Origin: WHUA01 sp963711215
GTDB lineage: Bacteria; Pseudomonadota; Alphaproteobacteria; UBA8366
Reading direction: 5' to 3'
Assembly (NCBI GenBank): GCA_963711215.1
Contig: CAVQDH010000005.1
Location: forward strand, 434,001-498,000
Length of the DNA: 64,000 bases
Part shown: piece by piece, positions 35,401 through 46,561 of the stretch
How positions within the stretch are numbered: the stretch's first letter is position 1
Layout of the letters: each line of letters opens with the position of its first letter
Program-made: the position numbers and the translations under genes
Notes under the pieces: generated by a model
Seen by the model: only the letters and a program-made list of their open reading frames with translations
What the model was told of the DNA's origin: nothing
Databases searched by the model: none

Positions 35401-35916
35401 CAGGGCATCGGCTCGCTCAACCGCGAGGGCCGGGAACGGCTGCTCGCGGCCTTCGAGACGGTCAACCAGCATTTCCAAGAGCTGTTCGTCCGGTTGTTCG
35501 GCGGCGGCCGCGCGCACCTGACCCTGACGGAATCGGAAGATCCGCTCGACGCCGGGCTTGAGATCATGGCGAGCCCGCCGGGCAAGAAGCTTCAGATCAT
35601 GTCGCTCCTGTCCGGCGGCGAGCAAGCGCTGACCGCCCTGTCGCTGCTGTTCGCGGTGTTCCTGACCAATCCTGCGCCGATCTGCGTGCTGGACGAGGTC
35701 GACGCCCCGCTGGACGACGCGAACGTCGACCGGTTCTGCACCCTTCTCGATGAAATCGCGCATGCCGGGCAGACACGCTTCCTCTGTGTAACCCACCATC
35801 GTATGACCATGGCCCGGATGGATCGGCTGTTCGGCGTCACCATGGGCGAGCGCGGCGTCAGCCAGCTCGTGTCCGTCGACCTGCGCCGCGCGGAAGCGCT
35901 CAGGGAATCCGCCTGA
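32454..35916 (+). CDS. smc: Chromosome segregation protein SMC, frameshifted
   Basis: Start GTG 32454. The N-terminal head has Walker A GPNGCGKSN at residues 32-40, followed by a long coiled coil. The frame breaks near 33821: after ATAEESVSSR the sequence continues one base on, as RQDLTSAEQARTDAAQ, and then the hinge (LFPPLIDALRVDAGYETALG). Removing one C from CCC at 33821-33823 restores a 1153-residue SMC. The C-terminal head has LSGGEQALTALSLL and Walker B CVLDEVDAPLDD. SMC condenses and segregates chromosomes with ScpAB. Both halves are otherwise intact, so a sequence error is likelier than decay. Confidence 0.9.
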
Positions 35917-35991
35917 CCGGTCCCCAACGACCCGGGCCGGCCGATGAAAACGCATTCATATTGCAGTGTTTTTGCCGCAGCCCATTGCGCC

Positions 35992-36020
35992 TTGACAGCC
36001 TATGCCCTGCTAACTATCGT
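35992..36020 (+). promoter_or_regulatory. Promoter of the ATP synthase F0 operon
   Basis: A perfect TTGACA (35992-35997), 17-base spacer and TATCGT (36015-36020) lie in the 172-base gap between smc and atpI. It would start the atpI-B-E-F'-F transcript with a leader of about 60 bases. Confidence 0.6.
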
Positions 36021-36088
36021 GCGCGCGATTTCGGGCACGCGGGCAGCCGCTACAATAGGCAGTCCACGGGTTCCGGGGCGGTGGAGGC

Positions 36089-36460
36089 ATGATGGAAGAA
36101 AAACCTTCGCCATCCCTGGAAGACCTCGACGCCAGGCTTCGCCGGGCGCGCGAGCGACGTCCCAGCCAGAGCGCGGAGAAGGACCAGGGACCGGACCAGA
36201 ATTCGGTGGGATCGGGTCTCGGGTTTGCGCTCAGGATCGGGATTGAGCTTGTCGCGGCCTTAGGGGTGGGCGTCGGTATCGGACTGGTGCTGGACCGCTG
36301 GCTGGGCACCAGGCCGTGGATGCTGGTCGTGTTTTTCTTCTTGGGAAGCGCGGCCGGCTTCCTCAATGTCTATCGCGCCGTCAATGGATACGGCTATGCT
36401 GCCGGCTATCGCCGGGATAAGAACGGGTCGCGGCGCGAGAAGACGCCTGACGGGGACTAA
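36089..36460 (+). CDS. atpI: ATP synthase assembly protein AtpI
   Basis: The 123-residue protein has a charged N terminus of about 45 residues, then two membrane helices (ALRIGIELVAALGVGVGIGL and MLVVFFFLGSAAGFLNVYRA), the standard AtpI layout. AtpI helps assemble the c-ring and may move Mg2+ or Ca2+. GGAGGC precedes the ATG; an internal ATG is next to it, so the start may be one codon later. It is the first gene of the F0 operon. Confidence 0.88.
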   Translation: MMEEKPSPSLEDLDARLRRARERRPSQSAEKDQGPDQNSVGSGLGFALRIGIELVAALGVGVGIGLVLDRWLGTRPWMLVVFFFLGSAAGFLNVYRAVNGYGYAAGYRRDKNGSRREKTPDGD

Positions 36461-36481
36461 GGGGAGCAGGTAAGGCAAGAG

Positions 36482-37234
36482 ATGGCAGAAGCAGCCGCCG
36501 CCGCGGGCCACCACCATAGTCCGCTCGCGCAGTTTTTGATCAAGAAGATCATCCCGTTCAACGTCGGCGGGATCGATATTTCCTATACCAATTCGGCACT
36601 GGCGATGACCGCCGCTGTCGTCGTGGTGTCGGCCTTCCTCATCTTCGGCATGCGCCGCGGCTCGCTCGTTCCGGGCCGCTGGCAGATCGTCGCCGAGATG
36701 TCCTACGAATTCGTCGCCAATATGATCCGCGACAACGTGGGCCAGGAGGGACGGCGCTATTTCCCCTTCGTGTTCACGCTGTTCATGTTCATCTTCGCCG
36801 GCAACCTGATCGGCATGCTGCCGTACAGCTTCACCTTCACCAGCCATCTGATCGTGACCTTCGGCATGGCTGCGACGGTGTTCGTCGGGGTCACGATCGT
36901 CGGCTTCATGAAACACGGCATCCAATTCTTCGGCTTCTTCCTGCCGCACGGCGTGCCCTGGTTCCTGACCTGGCTGATCATCCCGATCGAGGTTCTTTCC
37001 TACCTGTCCCGGCCGGTTAGCTTGTCGTTGCGTCTGTTCGCCAACATGACGGCCGGCCATACAATGATGAAAGTCTTCGCGGGCTTCATCCTCCTTTTGG
37101 GGATTGCCGGCATCGCGCCGCTGATCGTGGTCGTGGCGCTGACGGGCCTGGAAATGATCATCGCCTTGTTGCAGGCCTATGTGTTCGCCATCCTCACCTG
37201 CGTCTATCTCAACGACGCCCTGCACATGCATTGA
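36482..37234 (+). CDS. atpB: ATP synthase F0 subunit a
   Basis: The 250-residue polytopic protein includes the essential half-channel helix with conserved Arg in PVSLSLRLFANMTAGHTMMK. C-terminal hydrophobic helices end in LNDALHMH. It forms the proton channel with the c-ring. It lies 21 bases after atpI. Confidence 0.96.
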   Translation: MAEAAAAAGHHHSPLAQFLIKKIIPFNVGGIDISYTNSALAMTAAVVVVSAFLIFGMRRGSLVPGRWQIVAEMSYEFVANMIRDNVGQEGRRYFPFVFTLFMFIFAGNLIGMLPYSFTFTSHLIVTFGMAATVFVGVTIVGFMKHGIQFFGFFLPHGVPWFLTWLIIPIEVLSYLSRPVSLSLRLFANMTAGHTMMKVFAGFILLLGIAGIAPLIVVVALTGLEMIIALLQAYVFAILTCVYLNDALHMH

Positions 37235-37309
37235 TTTGCAGCGGGCGGCGGGGAAGCACTCGCAATTCGGGTTCATTCGATTTCGACTGATTGAAGAAAG
37301 GACGAAACA

Positions 37310-37534
37310 ATGGAAGTAGCAGCCGCAAAATTGATCGGCGCGGGCCTCGCGGTTGTCGGGCTCGGCGGCGTCGGCGCGGGCATCGGTAACATCTTCGCCT
37401 CGATGATCGCATCGGGCGCACGCAATCCGGGGGCAATCCCGCGCGTTCAGCTGTTCATGTGGATCGGCTTCGCGCTCGTGGAAGCGGTGGCGCTCTACGC
37501 CCTGCTGATCTCGTTCCTGATCCTCTTCGGTTGA
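37310..37534 (+). CDS. atpE: ATP synthase F0 subunit c
   Basis: This 74-residue hairpin of two helices has the loop SGARNPGAIPRVQ and the proton-binding Glu in GFALVEAVALYALL. There is no Na+-binding Gln/Glu/Ser set, so it is a proton-type c subunit. GAAAGGAC precedes the ATG. The 75 bases after atpB hold nothing else obvious. Confidence 0.97.
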   Translation: MEVAAAKLIGAGLAVVGLGGVGAGIGNIFASMIASGARNPGAIPRVQLFMWIGFALVEAVALYALLISFLILFG

Positions 37535-37572
37535 GGAACGGCCCGGTTTAGCGGGCCTGGGAGCCGACGCTC

Positions 37573-38067
37573 ATGCCTCAACTCGATCCAGCGCATTTCG
37601 CGGCCCAGCTTTTCTGGCTGCTCGTCACCTTCGTGACGCTGTTCCTGATCGCCTGGAAGGTCGCGTTGCCGCGCATCGCCGACGTCCTGAACGCCCGGCA
37701 AAACCGCATCGACAGCGATTTGGAACGGGCTCAGGCGCTCAAGTCCGAAGCCGACGAGGTTCTTGCCGCTTATGAAAAGGCGCTAGCGGACGCGACCGCC
37801 CAGGCGCAGGACACCCACCGCCAGGTCGTGCAAACCCTTGCGGCCGAGCGGACGCGGCGCCAGGAGGAGCTCTCGCGTCGCCTTTCGACCCAGACGCGCG
37901 AGGCCGAGAGCCGGATTTCCAGCGAGAAGCAGCGCGCCGTTGAGAATATCCGCACGGCGACGCTGGACGTCGTCCAAAGCGCCGCGGCGCGGCTTATCGG
38001 CGTCCAGGTAGCCGAGGCCGACGCGGACCGGGCGATTCGCTCGGCCCTGGAGGACAGGCGCTCATGA
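37573..38067 (+). CDS. atpF': ATP synthase F0 subunit b' (AtpF')
   Basis: The 164-residue protein has one N-terminal membrane helix (FAAQLFWLLVTFVTLFLIAW) and a long charged coiled coil. It lies before the b subunit, the usual order for the b/b' heterodimer of alphaproteobacteria. It forms the peripheral stalk linking F0 to F1. The stop overlaps the next start (ATGA). Confidence 0.94.
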   Translation: MPQLDPAHFAAQLFWLLVTFVTLFLIAWKVALPRIADVLNARQNRIDSDLERAQALKSEADEVLAAYEKALADATAQAQDTHRQVVQTLAAERTRRQEELSRRLSTQTREAESRISSEKQRAVENIRTATLDVVQSAAARLIGVQVAEADADRAIRSALEDRRS

Positions 38068-38555
38068 GCGAAATCATACAGGAACCCGAATTCTGGACGG
38101 GCCTCGCCTTCATCATCTTCGTCGTGCTCATGTTCAGGCCGCTGAAGAAGGCCCTGCTCGCCGGCCTCGACAGCCGTATCGAGCAGATCCGGTCGGAGGT
38201 CGAAGAGGCGCAGCGGCTGCGCGAGGAAGCCCAGACACTGCTCGCCTCCTACCAGCGCAAGCAGCGCGAGGCGGCGCAGGAGGCGGAAGAAATCGTCAAG
38301 CAGGCCAAGGAGGACGCGGCGATCCACCGCACCGAGGCCGAGAAGGCGCTGGAAGAGCTGCTGAAGCGCCAGGAAGCGCTGGCGGTCGAGAAAATCGCGC
38401 AGGCCGAGGCGGCCGCGGTACAGGAAGTCCGGGAGATCGCGGTCGACCTCGCGATCGCCGCCACGGAAAAGATCCTTGCCGAGAAAGTCCGCGGCGAGCT
38501 GTCCGACCGGCTGGTCGAGAAGGCGATCGGCGAGCTTCCCCAGAAGCTTCAGTAA
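38064..38555 (+). CDS. atpF: ATP synthase F0 subunit b
   Basis: The 163-residue protein has an N-terminal membrane segment (FWTGLAFIIFVVLMFRPL) and a long Glu/Lys/Ala coiled coil to the C terminus. It pairs with AtpF'. It is the last gene of the F0 operon; F1 genes are absent, as expected for alphaproteobacteria where F0 and F1 operons are separate. The 96 bases before the convergent gcvP stop contain an imperfect GC hairpin (38574-38596) without a T-run. Confidence 0.94.
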   Translation: MSEIIQEPEFWTGLAFIIFVVLMFRPLKKALLAGLDSRIEQIRSEVEEAQRLREEAQTLLASYQRKQREAAQEAEEIVKQAKEDAAIHRTEAEKALEELLKRQEALAVEKIAQAEAAAVQEVREIAVDLAIAATEKILAEKVRGELSDRLVEKAIGELPQKLQ

Positions 38556-38651
38556 CACCCGTTCCGGTGCTTACGGCCGGAAGCCCTTCCCGGCCGCCGC
38601 AGGTCCACCAATCCGTATAATTCCGAAGCGTGCCGCCGCGCAGGACCGTGC

Positions 38652-41540
<2,889 letters not shown>

Positions 41541-41590
41541 TAAGCAGTTCCTCTCATCGCGATATGCCGCCCCTCTATCCCTCGGTAGGC

Positions 41591-41962
41591 CTAATCTTTG
41601 GTAAAGGCCGCGTAAGCCTTGGCGTCCATCAAGTCGTCGAGCTCGCTCGGATTGGAGAGCTTGATCTTGAAGAACCAGCCCTCGCCCTCCGCGTCGCCGT
41701 TCACGCCGGCGGGCTCTTCGACGATCTCGCCGTTGACCTCGACGACCTCGCCGGAAACCGGGCTGAAGACTTCCGACGCCGCCTTCACCGATTCAACGAC
41801 GGCGACTTGCTCTCCGGCGGCGATTTCGGCGCCGACCTCCGGCAATTCGACGAAAACGACGTCGCCCAATTGCTCTTGCGCGAAGTCGCTGATGCCGACG
41901 GTGGCGACGTCACCATCGACGCTCACCCATTCATGTTCCTCGCTGTAGCGTAAGTCACTCAT
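41591..41962 (-). CDS. gcvH: Glycine cleavage system H protein
   Basis: The 123-residue lipoyl carrier starts at ATG 41962 with GAGGAGA upstream. Its lipoyl-lysine lies in VAVVESVKAASEVFSPVSGE, and RYSEEHEWV opens the protein as in other GcvH. It shuttles aminomethyl between P, T and L proteins. It lies 32 bases after the gcvT stop as restored. Confidence 0.96.
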   Translation of the reverse strand: MSDLRYSEEHEWVSVDGDVATVGISDFAQEQLGDVVFVELPEVGAEIAAGEQVAVVESVKAASEVFSPVSGEVVEVNGEIVEEPAGVNGDAEGEGWFFKIKLSNPSELDDLMDAKAYAAFTKD

Positions 41963-41994
41963 GATTCGATCTCTCCTCACCCATGAACCGCGCC

Positions 41995-43115
41995 CTAACC
42001 GCGGTAATAGCGATGTGCGACAAACGGCATCTCCGCCACATGTGCGGGCAGGGACTTGCCGCGTACGATCGCATTTACTTGCAAGCCCAATGCCGCATGG
42101 GACGCGCGGACATATCCCATGGCGACCGGCGCGCCCACGGACGGGCCGAAACCGCCGCTGGTCACGATACCGATCTCCGCTTCCGTCGGCGCCCGTCAGC
42201 ACGCAGCCCTCGCGCACCGGCGCGCGGCCATCGGGGCGGATGCCAACGCGCCGCCGGGACGGGCCATCGGCGAGCTGGCGCTGGATGACGGAGGCGCCCG
42301 GAAAGCCGCCTTCTTCCCGCCGCCGCTTGCCGATCGCCCACGCGAGATCCGCCTCGACCGGCGTCGTGGTCGTATCGATGTCGTGGCCGTAGAGGCAAAG
42401 GCCGGCTTCGAGCCGCAGCGAATCCCGGGCTCCGAGGCCGATCGGCCGCACCTCGGCCTCGGCCAACAGCGCTTGCGCCACGGCTTCAGCCGCCGCCGCG
42501 GGCACGGAAATCTCGAACCCGTCCTCGCCCGTATAGCCGGACCGCGACACCATGCAGTCCGCGCCCGCCACCGCGACGGCGGCGCTGGCCATGAATCGGA
42601 GATCGGAGAGCTTCGCCTCGGTATGCCGCTGCAACACATCCGCCGCCCTCGGCCCCTGCAAGGCCAGCAAGGCGCGGTCGTCGAGCGGCTCGACCGTGAC
42701 CGCAGACGGCAGTGACGCCCGCAAATGCGCGATATCCGCATCCTTGCAAGCGGCGTTGACGATGACGAACAAGCCGTCCTCGGTCCGCGTCACCATCAAG
42801 TCGTCGAGGATGCCGCCCTGCCCGTTGAGCAGCATCGTGTAACGCATCCGGCCCGGGCGCAGCGCCTGCAGCTCTCCGGGCACCAGCGTTTCCAGCGCGG
42901 CCGGGGCCGCCGCGCCCCGCAGCATCACCTGCCCCATATGCGACACGTCGAACAGGCCAGCCGCCGCGCGCGTATGGAGATGTTCTTTCAGAATGCCGTC
43001 GCTGAACTGTACCGGCATCTGGTATCCGGCAAACGGCACGAGCTTCGCGCCCAGCGATCGATGCAGCCCCGTCAAAGGGGTCGTCTTCAGCCGGTGACTC
43101 GGTATCCCCGGACAA
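41995..43115 (-). CDS. gcvT: Aminomethyltransferase (T-protein), two frameshifts
   Basis: Start TTG 43115 has GGAGGAA 5 bases upstream and opens MSGDTESP. The frame then needs one G removed near 43092 to reach LKTTPLTGLHRSLGAKLVPF. The middle is intact (AGLFDVSHMGQVML, GYTGEDGFEISVP). Near 42182, after VLTGADGS, removing one G restores EIGIVTSGGFGPSVGAP and the C-terminal AEMPFVAHRYYRG ending at 41995. The restored protein is 372 residues, the normal GcvT size. It transfers a one-carbon unit to tetrahydrofolate. Both breaks look like sequencing errors. Confidence 0.88.
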
Positions 43116-43136
43116 GAATGTTCCTCCGACAGGCGC

Positions 43137-43173
43137 AAAAAAATGCTCGGAAGCCGCAATTCCGCTTCCGAGC
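43137..43173 (-). terminator. Riboswitch-controlled intrinsic terminator upstream of gcvT
   Basis: A perfect stem GCTCGGAAGC/GCTTCCGAGC (43145-43173) is followed in minus-strand direction by A and seven T (43137-43143). It sits between the second glycine aptamer and the gcvT ribosome site, so it is the expression platform. Glycine binding would be expected to prevent its action and turn the operon on. Confidence 0.85.
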
Positions 43174-43177
43174 CCCG

Positions 43178-43378
43178 CTCTGTCGTGGAACCTGAGAGTA
43201 TCACCGGACCGGCAAAACCGCCGCGGCTTACCCCTTCGGTGAGCCGCCCCCGACCACTGCCGGCGGCGCCTGCTCTCCAGAGTGCCCTTACCCTGCGGTC
43301 CTTTCGCCTGAGAGTTTCCGGGGCGGTTGCTCCTTCGGCGCCGGCGCGGAGGACACCGCGCCGATCTCTCCCGCAGGG
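43178..43378 (-). promoter_or_regulatory. Tandem glycine riboswitch
   Basis: Aptamer I (43291-43378) is closed by CCCTGCGG/CCGCAGGG and contains GGGAGAGA, CCGAAGGAGCAA and CTCAGGCGAAAGGACCG, the canonical glycine-binding elements. Aptamer II (43178-43282) is closed by CTCTG/CAGAG and contains CTGGAGAG, CCGAAGGGGTAA and CTCAGGTTCCACGACAG. The linker is 8 bases, normal for the tandem class. It lies in the leader of gcvT-H-P, its classic target. A short hairpin (43385-43404) precedes it near the transcript start. Confidence 0.95.
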
Positions 43379-43405
43379 TTCTACGGGCCGTCAAATCACG
43401 GCCCT

Positions 43406-43433
43406 AAGCTACGACGGTGGCTGAAATTGTCAA
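43406..43433 (-). promoter_or_regulatory. Promoter of the gcvTHP operon
   Basis: On the minus strand a perfect TTGACA (43428-43433), 16-base spacer and TAGCTT (43406-43411) place the transcript start about 20 bases before the first glycine aptamer. Confidence 0.55.
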
Positions 43434-43459
43434 CTGAAGAGCGTCGGCAAGGGGCAGCT

Positions 43460-44001
43460 TCAGTGCTCGCGCTGCCGGTTGCGATTATAGGCAAGCTCTT
43501 CCGGGGTCATCTCGAAGCCCATGTAAACCATATAATCCTCCGGCATCGCTTCCTTCTTCTTCGGAATCGTTACCGTGACCGCCTCGGAAAAATCGAGCTT
43601 GGTCTCATCGCGCTTGAACTTGGCGATCATCGGAAATTTGGTTCTGGTCAGGACCTTCTTGTCCTTATCCAAGATCGCCACGAAATAGGCGAAATCCGCC
43701 TCGCCCTTGGTGTTGGCCGGGCCGCGCAAGGCCTGCATCGAGACGGCCAGCTCCATGGTGATCAGCTTCTCGTCGACCTCGCAGTTGCCCGATATCGAGT
43801 TCATCTTGGTGCGGAACGATACGTCGCTGGGTCCGTTCGCCGATCCCTTGACGAAACGCACGAGTTCAGCCCGGTCCTTCTAGGATCGCCGTGGTCGGGC
43901 ACAGATAGGGCGAGGACTCGTTACCGCCGAGGAAGAGCGCATCCGCCCAAAGCCAGCAACAGCAACAATCCGGCAACAGCCGAGACGCTATTGGGTCGCA
44001 A
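43460..44001 (-). CDS. Hypothetical lipoprotein, two frameshifts
   Basis: From TTG 44001 the first frame gives a lipoprotein signal (VAGLLLLLALGGC) and then stops. The second frame gives GGNESSPYLCPTTAILEGP, and the third continues ELVRFVKGSANGPSDVSFR to RNRQREH, ending at 43460. Removing one C near 43935 and one G near 43870 makes a single 179-residue protein. It has no enzymatic motif; the body is beta-rich and Lys/Glu-rich. I do not recognise the family. A GGAG site lies 9 bases before the TTG. Confidence 0.6.
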
Positions 44002-44020
44002 GTAGAATTACTCCACGCGA

Positions 44021-44260
44021 TTACAGGGAAGAATGCGTTCCGTCGCACATCGTCGGCGTTGCGGTGTGCTTGCAGCCACAGAAATACACGGTGCGCGTCC
44101 GATCCGCCTTGTATTCGACCGGGCTCAGCCCCGTTCCCTTGTGGCTTCCGTCGCAAAAGGGCTGTGTCTTGCTTCGTCCGCAGGCGCACCACCAATAGGA
44201 TTTTCCGGCCTCCACGTCGGTGGCGTAGGGCGACTTCTGGGCGACGATCGGCTTTTCCAT
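44021..44260 (-). CDS. Dual CDGSH iron-sulfur domain protein
   Basis: The 79-residue protein has two CDGSH-type motifs: Cys-Ala-Cys...PFCDGSH and Cys-Gly-Cys...TMCDGTH. Each provides the three Cys and one His that bind a 2Fe-2S cluster of the mitoNEET type. It is a soluble cytoplasmic protein without membrane anchor, and its length is typical for bacterial two-domain versions. It is encoded just upstream of the broken lipoprotein gene on the same strand; a functional link is not evident. Confidence 0.93.
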   Translation of the reverse strand: MEKPIVAQKSPYATDVEAGKSYWWCACGRSKTQPFCDGSHKGTGLSPVEYKADRTRTVYFCGCKHTATPTMCDGTHSSL

Positions 44261-44476
44261 CGAGACGAATTCCTCCTGCTCGGCCAGATACGGCCCGCAG
44301 CCTGGGTCAATTGCGGCATTGACGCCCCGGCGCGCAGGATACTAGACAAGCGACTACCATACGACAAGGTCCGGCGGCGCCCCTATGCCCATCCCTGAAC
44401 AGGTCAGTCCCTTCGGCCCTGGATTATCGTCACGCGTCGCACCGGCGCTTTCCGCGGCATGAGAACAGAAGCTTAG

Positions 44477-45436
44477 ATGGCCGTTTACACCGAAGTCTCC
44501 GACGAGGAACTCGAGCGATTCGTCGCTGAATATGATATCGGCGAGGTTCTGTCCTGCAAGGGAATCGCGGAGGGCGTCGAGAACAGCAACTTCTTGCTCC
44601 ACACCGAAAAGGGCCAGTACATCCTGACGCTGTACGAGCGTCGCGTCGCGCCGGCGGACCTGCCCTATTTCCTTAATTTGATGGAGCATCTTGCCGCCAG
44701 CGAGATCCCCTGCCCAACGCCCTTGCATGGCAAGGACGGCAAGTCGCTGCGGACACTGTGCGGGCGGCCGGCGGCCATCATCACCTTCCTGGCGGGAATG
44801 TGGCCGCGCCGGGTGCAGCCCTACCATTGCGCTGAGTTGGGCGAGGCGCTGGCGAGGTTCCACCTCGCCGGTGCTTCGTTCGCGCTCAGCCGCCGCAACA
44901 ATCTGTCCGTCGACGCGTGGCGGCCGCTGTTCAACTCTTGCGCAGACCGCGCCGACACGGTTCAGCAAGGGCTTTCGGCGGCGCTGTCAGCCGAGCTCGA
45001 CTATCTCGAAGCGAGATGGCCCAAGGATTTGCCGATGGGCATCTGTCACGCCGATCTGTTTCCGGATAACGTCTTCTTCCGCCACGAGAAGCTGTCCGGC
45101 ATCATCGATTTCTACTTCGCCTGCAACGACTTCTTGGTCTATGACGTGAGCATCTGCCTGAATGCGTGGTGCTTCGAGCGGGATAACAGCTTCAACGTCA
45201 CCAAGGCGAAACTGCTTCTCTCCTCATACCGCAAGGCCCGTCCGTTTTCATCGGAGGAGATCGAGGCCCTGCCGCTGCTGGCGCGGGGCAATGCCGTGCG
45301 CTTCCTGCTGACGCGGCTGTACGACTGGCTGAACCATCCGGAAGGCGCATTCGTCAGCCCGAAGGACCCGCTGGAATACCTGCGGATCCTGAAATTCCAT
45401 CAGCGTGTCGAAAGCGCGGGCGCCTACGGCCTATGA
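44477..45436 (+). CDS. thrB: Homoserine kinase ThrB (choline-kinase-like type)
   Basis: The 319-residue protein has the aminoglycoside-phosphotransferase fold used for ThrB in alphaproteobacteria and pseudomonads. Motifs are GIAEGVENSNFLLHT, the catalytic MGICHADLFPDNVFF and the metal site GIIDFYFACND. It phosphorylates homoserine for threonine synthesis; thrC lies 6 kb away. The stop overlaps rnhA as ATGA, a common alphaproteobacterial pairing. Confidence 0.95.
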   Translation: MAVYTEVSDEELERFVAEYDIGEVLSCKGIAEGVENSNFLLHTEKGQYILTLYERRVAPADLPYFLNLMEHLAASEIPCPTPLHGKDGKSLRTLCGRPAAIITFLAGMWPRRVQPYHCAELGEALARFHLAGASFALSRRNNLSVDAWRPLFNSCADRADTVQQGLSAALSAELDYLEARWPKDLPMGICHADLFPDNVFFRHEKLSGIIDFYFACNDFLVYDVSICLNAWCFERDNSFNVTKAKLLLSSYRKARPFSSEEIEALPLLARGNAVRFLLTRLYDWLNHPEGAFVSPKDPLEYLRILKFHQRVESAGAYGL

Positions 45437-45882
45437 CGATACGGAAAGACGAATTCGTCGACATCTTCACCGACGGCGCCTGCAGCGGAAACCCGGGACC
45501 GGGTGGCTGGGGCGCGATCCTGCGCTGGCGCGGAGAAGAAAAGGAGATGAACGGCGGCGAAGCGGCAACGACGAACAACCGCATGGAGATGATGGCCGCG
45601 ATCCGGGCGCTCGAAACGCTGAAGCGGCCAGCCAAGATACGAATCCATACCGACAGCGTCTATCTGCGGGACGGCATCACGCGATGGATCCATGCCTGGA
45701 AAGCCAAAGGCTGGAAGACGGCGGCCAAGAAGCCGGTCAAGAATATAGACCTCTGGCAGCGGCTCGAAACCGCACTGGAACGGCATCAGAAGGTCGAATG
45801 GATTTGGGTCCGGGGCCATGCCGGCCATCCCGAGAACGAGCGCGCGGACGAACTGGCGCGTGCCGGGATTCCAACGAGTTAG
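45433..45882 (+). CDS. rnhA: Ribonuclease HI
   Basis: The 149-residue protein has catalytic carboxylates in IFTDGACSGNPGPGGWG (Asp14), NNRMEMMAAI (Glu52), IHTDSVYL (Asp74) and GHPENERADELA. It degrades RNA in RNA-DNA hybrids. With rnhB at 28.2 kb both RNase H types are present. It starts inside the thrB stop. Confidence 0.97.
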   Translation: MTIRKDEFVDIFTDGACSGNPGPGGWGAILRWRGEEKEMNGGEAATTNNRMEMMAAIRALETLKRPAKIRIHTDSVYLRDGITRWIHAWKAKGWKTAAKKPVKNIDLWQRLETALERHQKVEWIWVRGHAGHPENERADELARAGIPTS

Positions 45883-45911
45883 CCGCTCATTCCGCTGGAT
45901 TGGGGGCTAGC

Positions 45912-45949
45912 GCAGGGAGCCTCGGCTGCCTCAGCCAAGGGCTCCCTGC
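45912..45949. terminator. Bidirectional terminator-like hairpin
   Basis: A ten-base-pair outer stem GCAGGGAGCC/GGCTCCCTGC with an inner GGCTG/CAGCC stem lies between convergent rnhA and the peroxiredoxin gene. Neither side has a T-run, so termination would need help or the hairpin may protect 3' ends. Confidence 0.5.
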
Positions 45950-45970
45950 CCCGAAGCAATATCTTCGCGG

Positions 45971-46453
45971 TCAGATCTGACCGAGCAGCGTTTCCGCACC
46001 GGAGGTCTCCAGCGCGCCGCCCTCTTCCAGGTTCATCGTCTTGACGACGCCGTCGTCGACCAGCATCGAAAAGCGGCGCGAGCGCACGCCAAGACCACGG
46101 CCGGTCAGATCGAGCTCGATCCCCATCTTCTTGGTGAACTCCGCGCTTCCGTCACCCAGCATCTGCACCTTGCCGCCGGTGCCCTGGTCCTTCGCCCAGG
46201 CGCCCATCACGAAAGCGTCGTTCACCGACACGCACGCGATGGTGTCGATGCCCTTCGCTTTGAACTTGTCGGCGTTTTGCAGGAAGCCGGGGACGTGCTT
46301 GGCGGAGCAGGTCGGCGTGAAAGCGCCAGGCAGGCCAAACAGCACCACCTTCTTCTTGGAGAACAGCTCGTCCGTCGTCACGGCCTCCGGGCCCTTCTCG
46401 CCCATGCGATACAGCGTAGCAGACGGAATCTTGTCACCAACCTTGATCGTCAT
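45971..46453 (-). CDS. Peroxiredoxin (Prx5 type)
   Basis: The 160-residue protein starts at ATG 46453 with GGAG 6 bases upstream. The peroxidatic Cys is in LPGAFTPTCSAKHVPGF, with the conserved Arg in GLGVRSRRFSML. It reduces peroxides with thiol donors in the cytoplasm. It is probably monocistronic: convergent with rnhA, with the DsbD-like gene 100 bases behind it on the same strand. Confidence 0.94.
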   Translation of the reverse strand: MTIKVGDKIPSATLYRMGEKGPEAVTTDELFSKKKVVLFGLPGAFTPTCSAKHVPGFLQNADKFKAKGIDTIACVSVNDAFVMGAWAKDQGTGGKVQMLGDGSAEFTKKMGIELDLTGRGLGVRSRRFSMLVDDGVVKTMNLEEGGALETSGAETLLGQI

Positions 46454-46561
46454 GTCCAACTCCCATGCGCAAATGTCTGTTTGTTCAGGACGGCCTGCGT
46501 CCGTGCCGGAAAGACATAAGCCAAGCACGAGGACAGGCCAACCGTAAAGTGCGGCCTCGGT

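Noticed and set aside
38574..38596. GC hairpin after atpF
   Set aside because: Stem has a bulge and no T-run follows; not strong enough to call a terminator.
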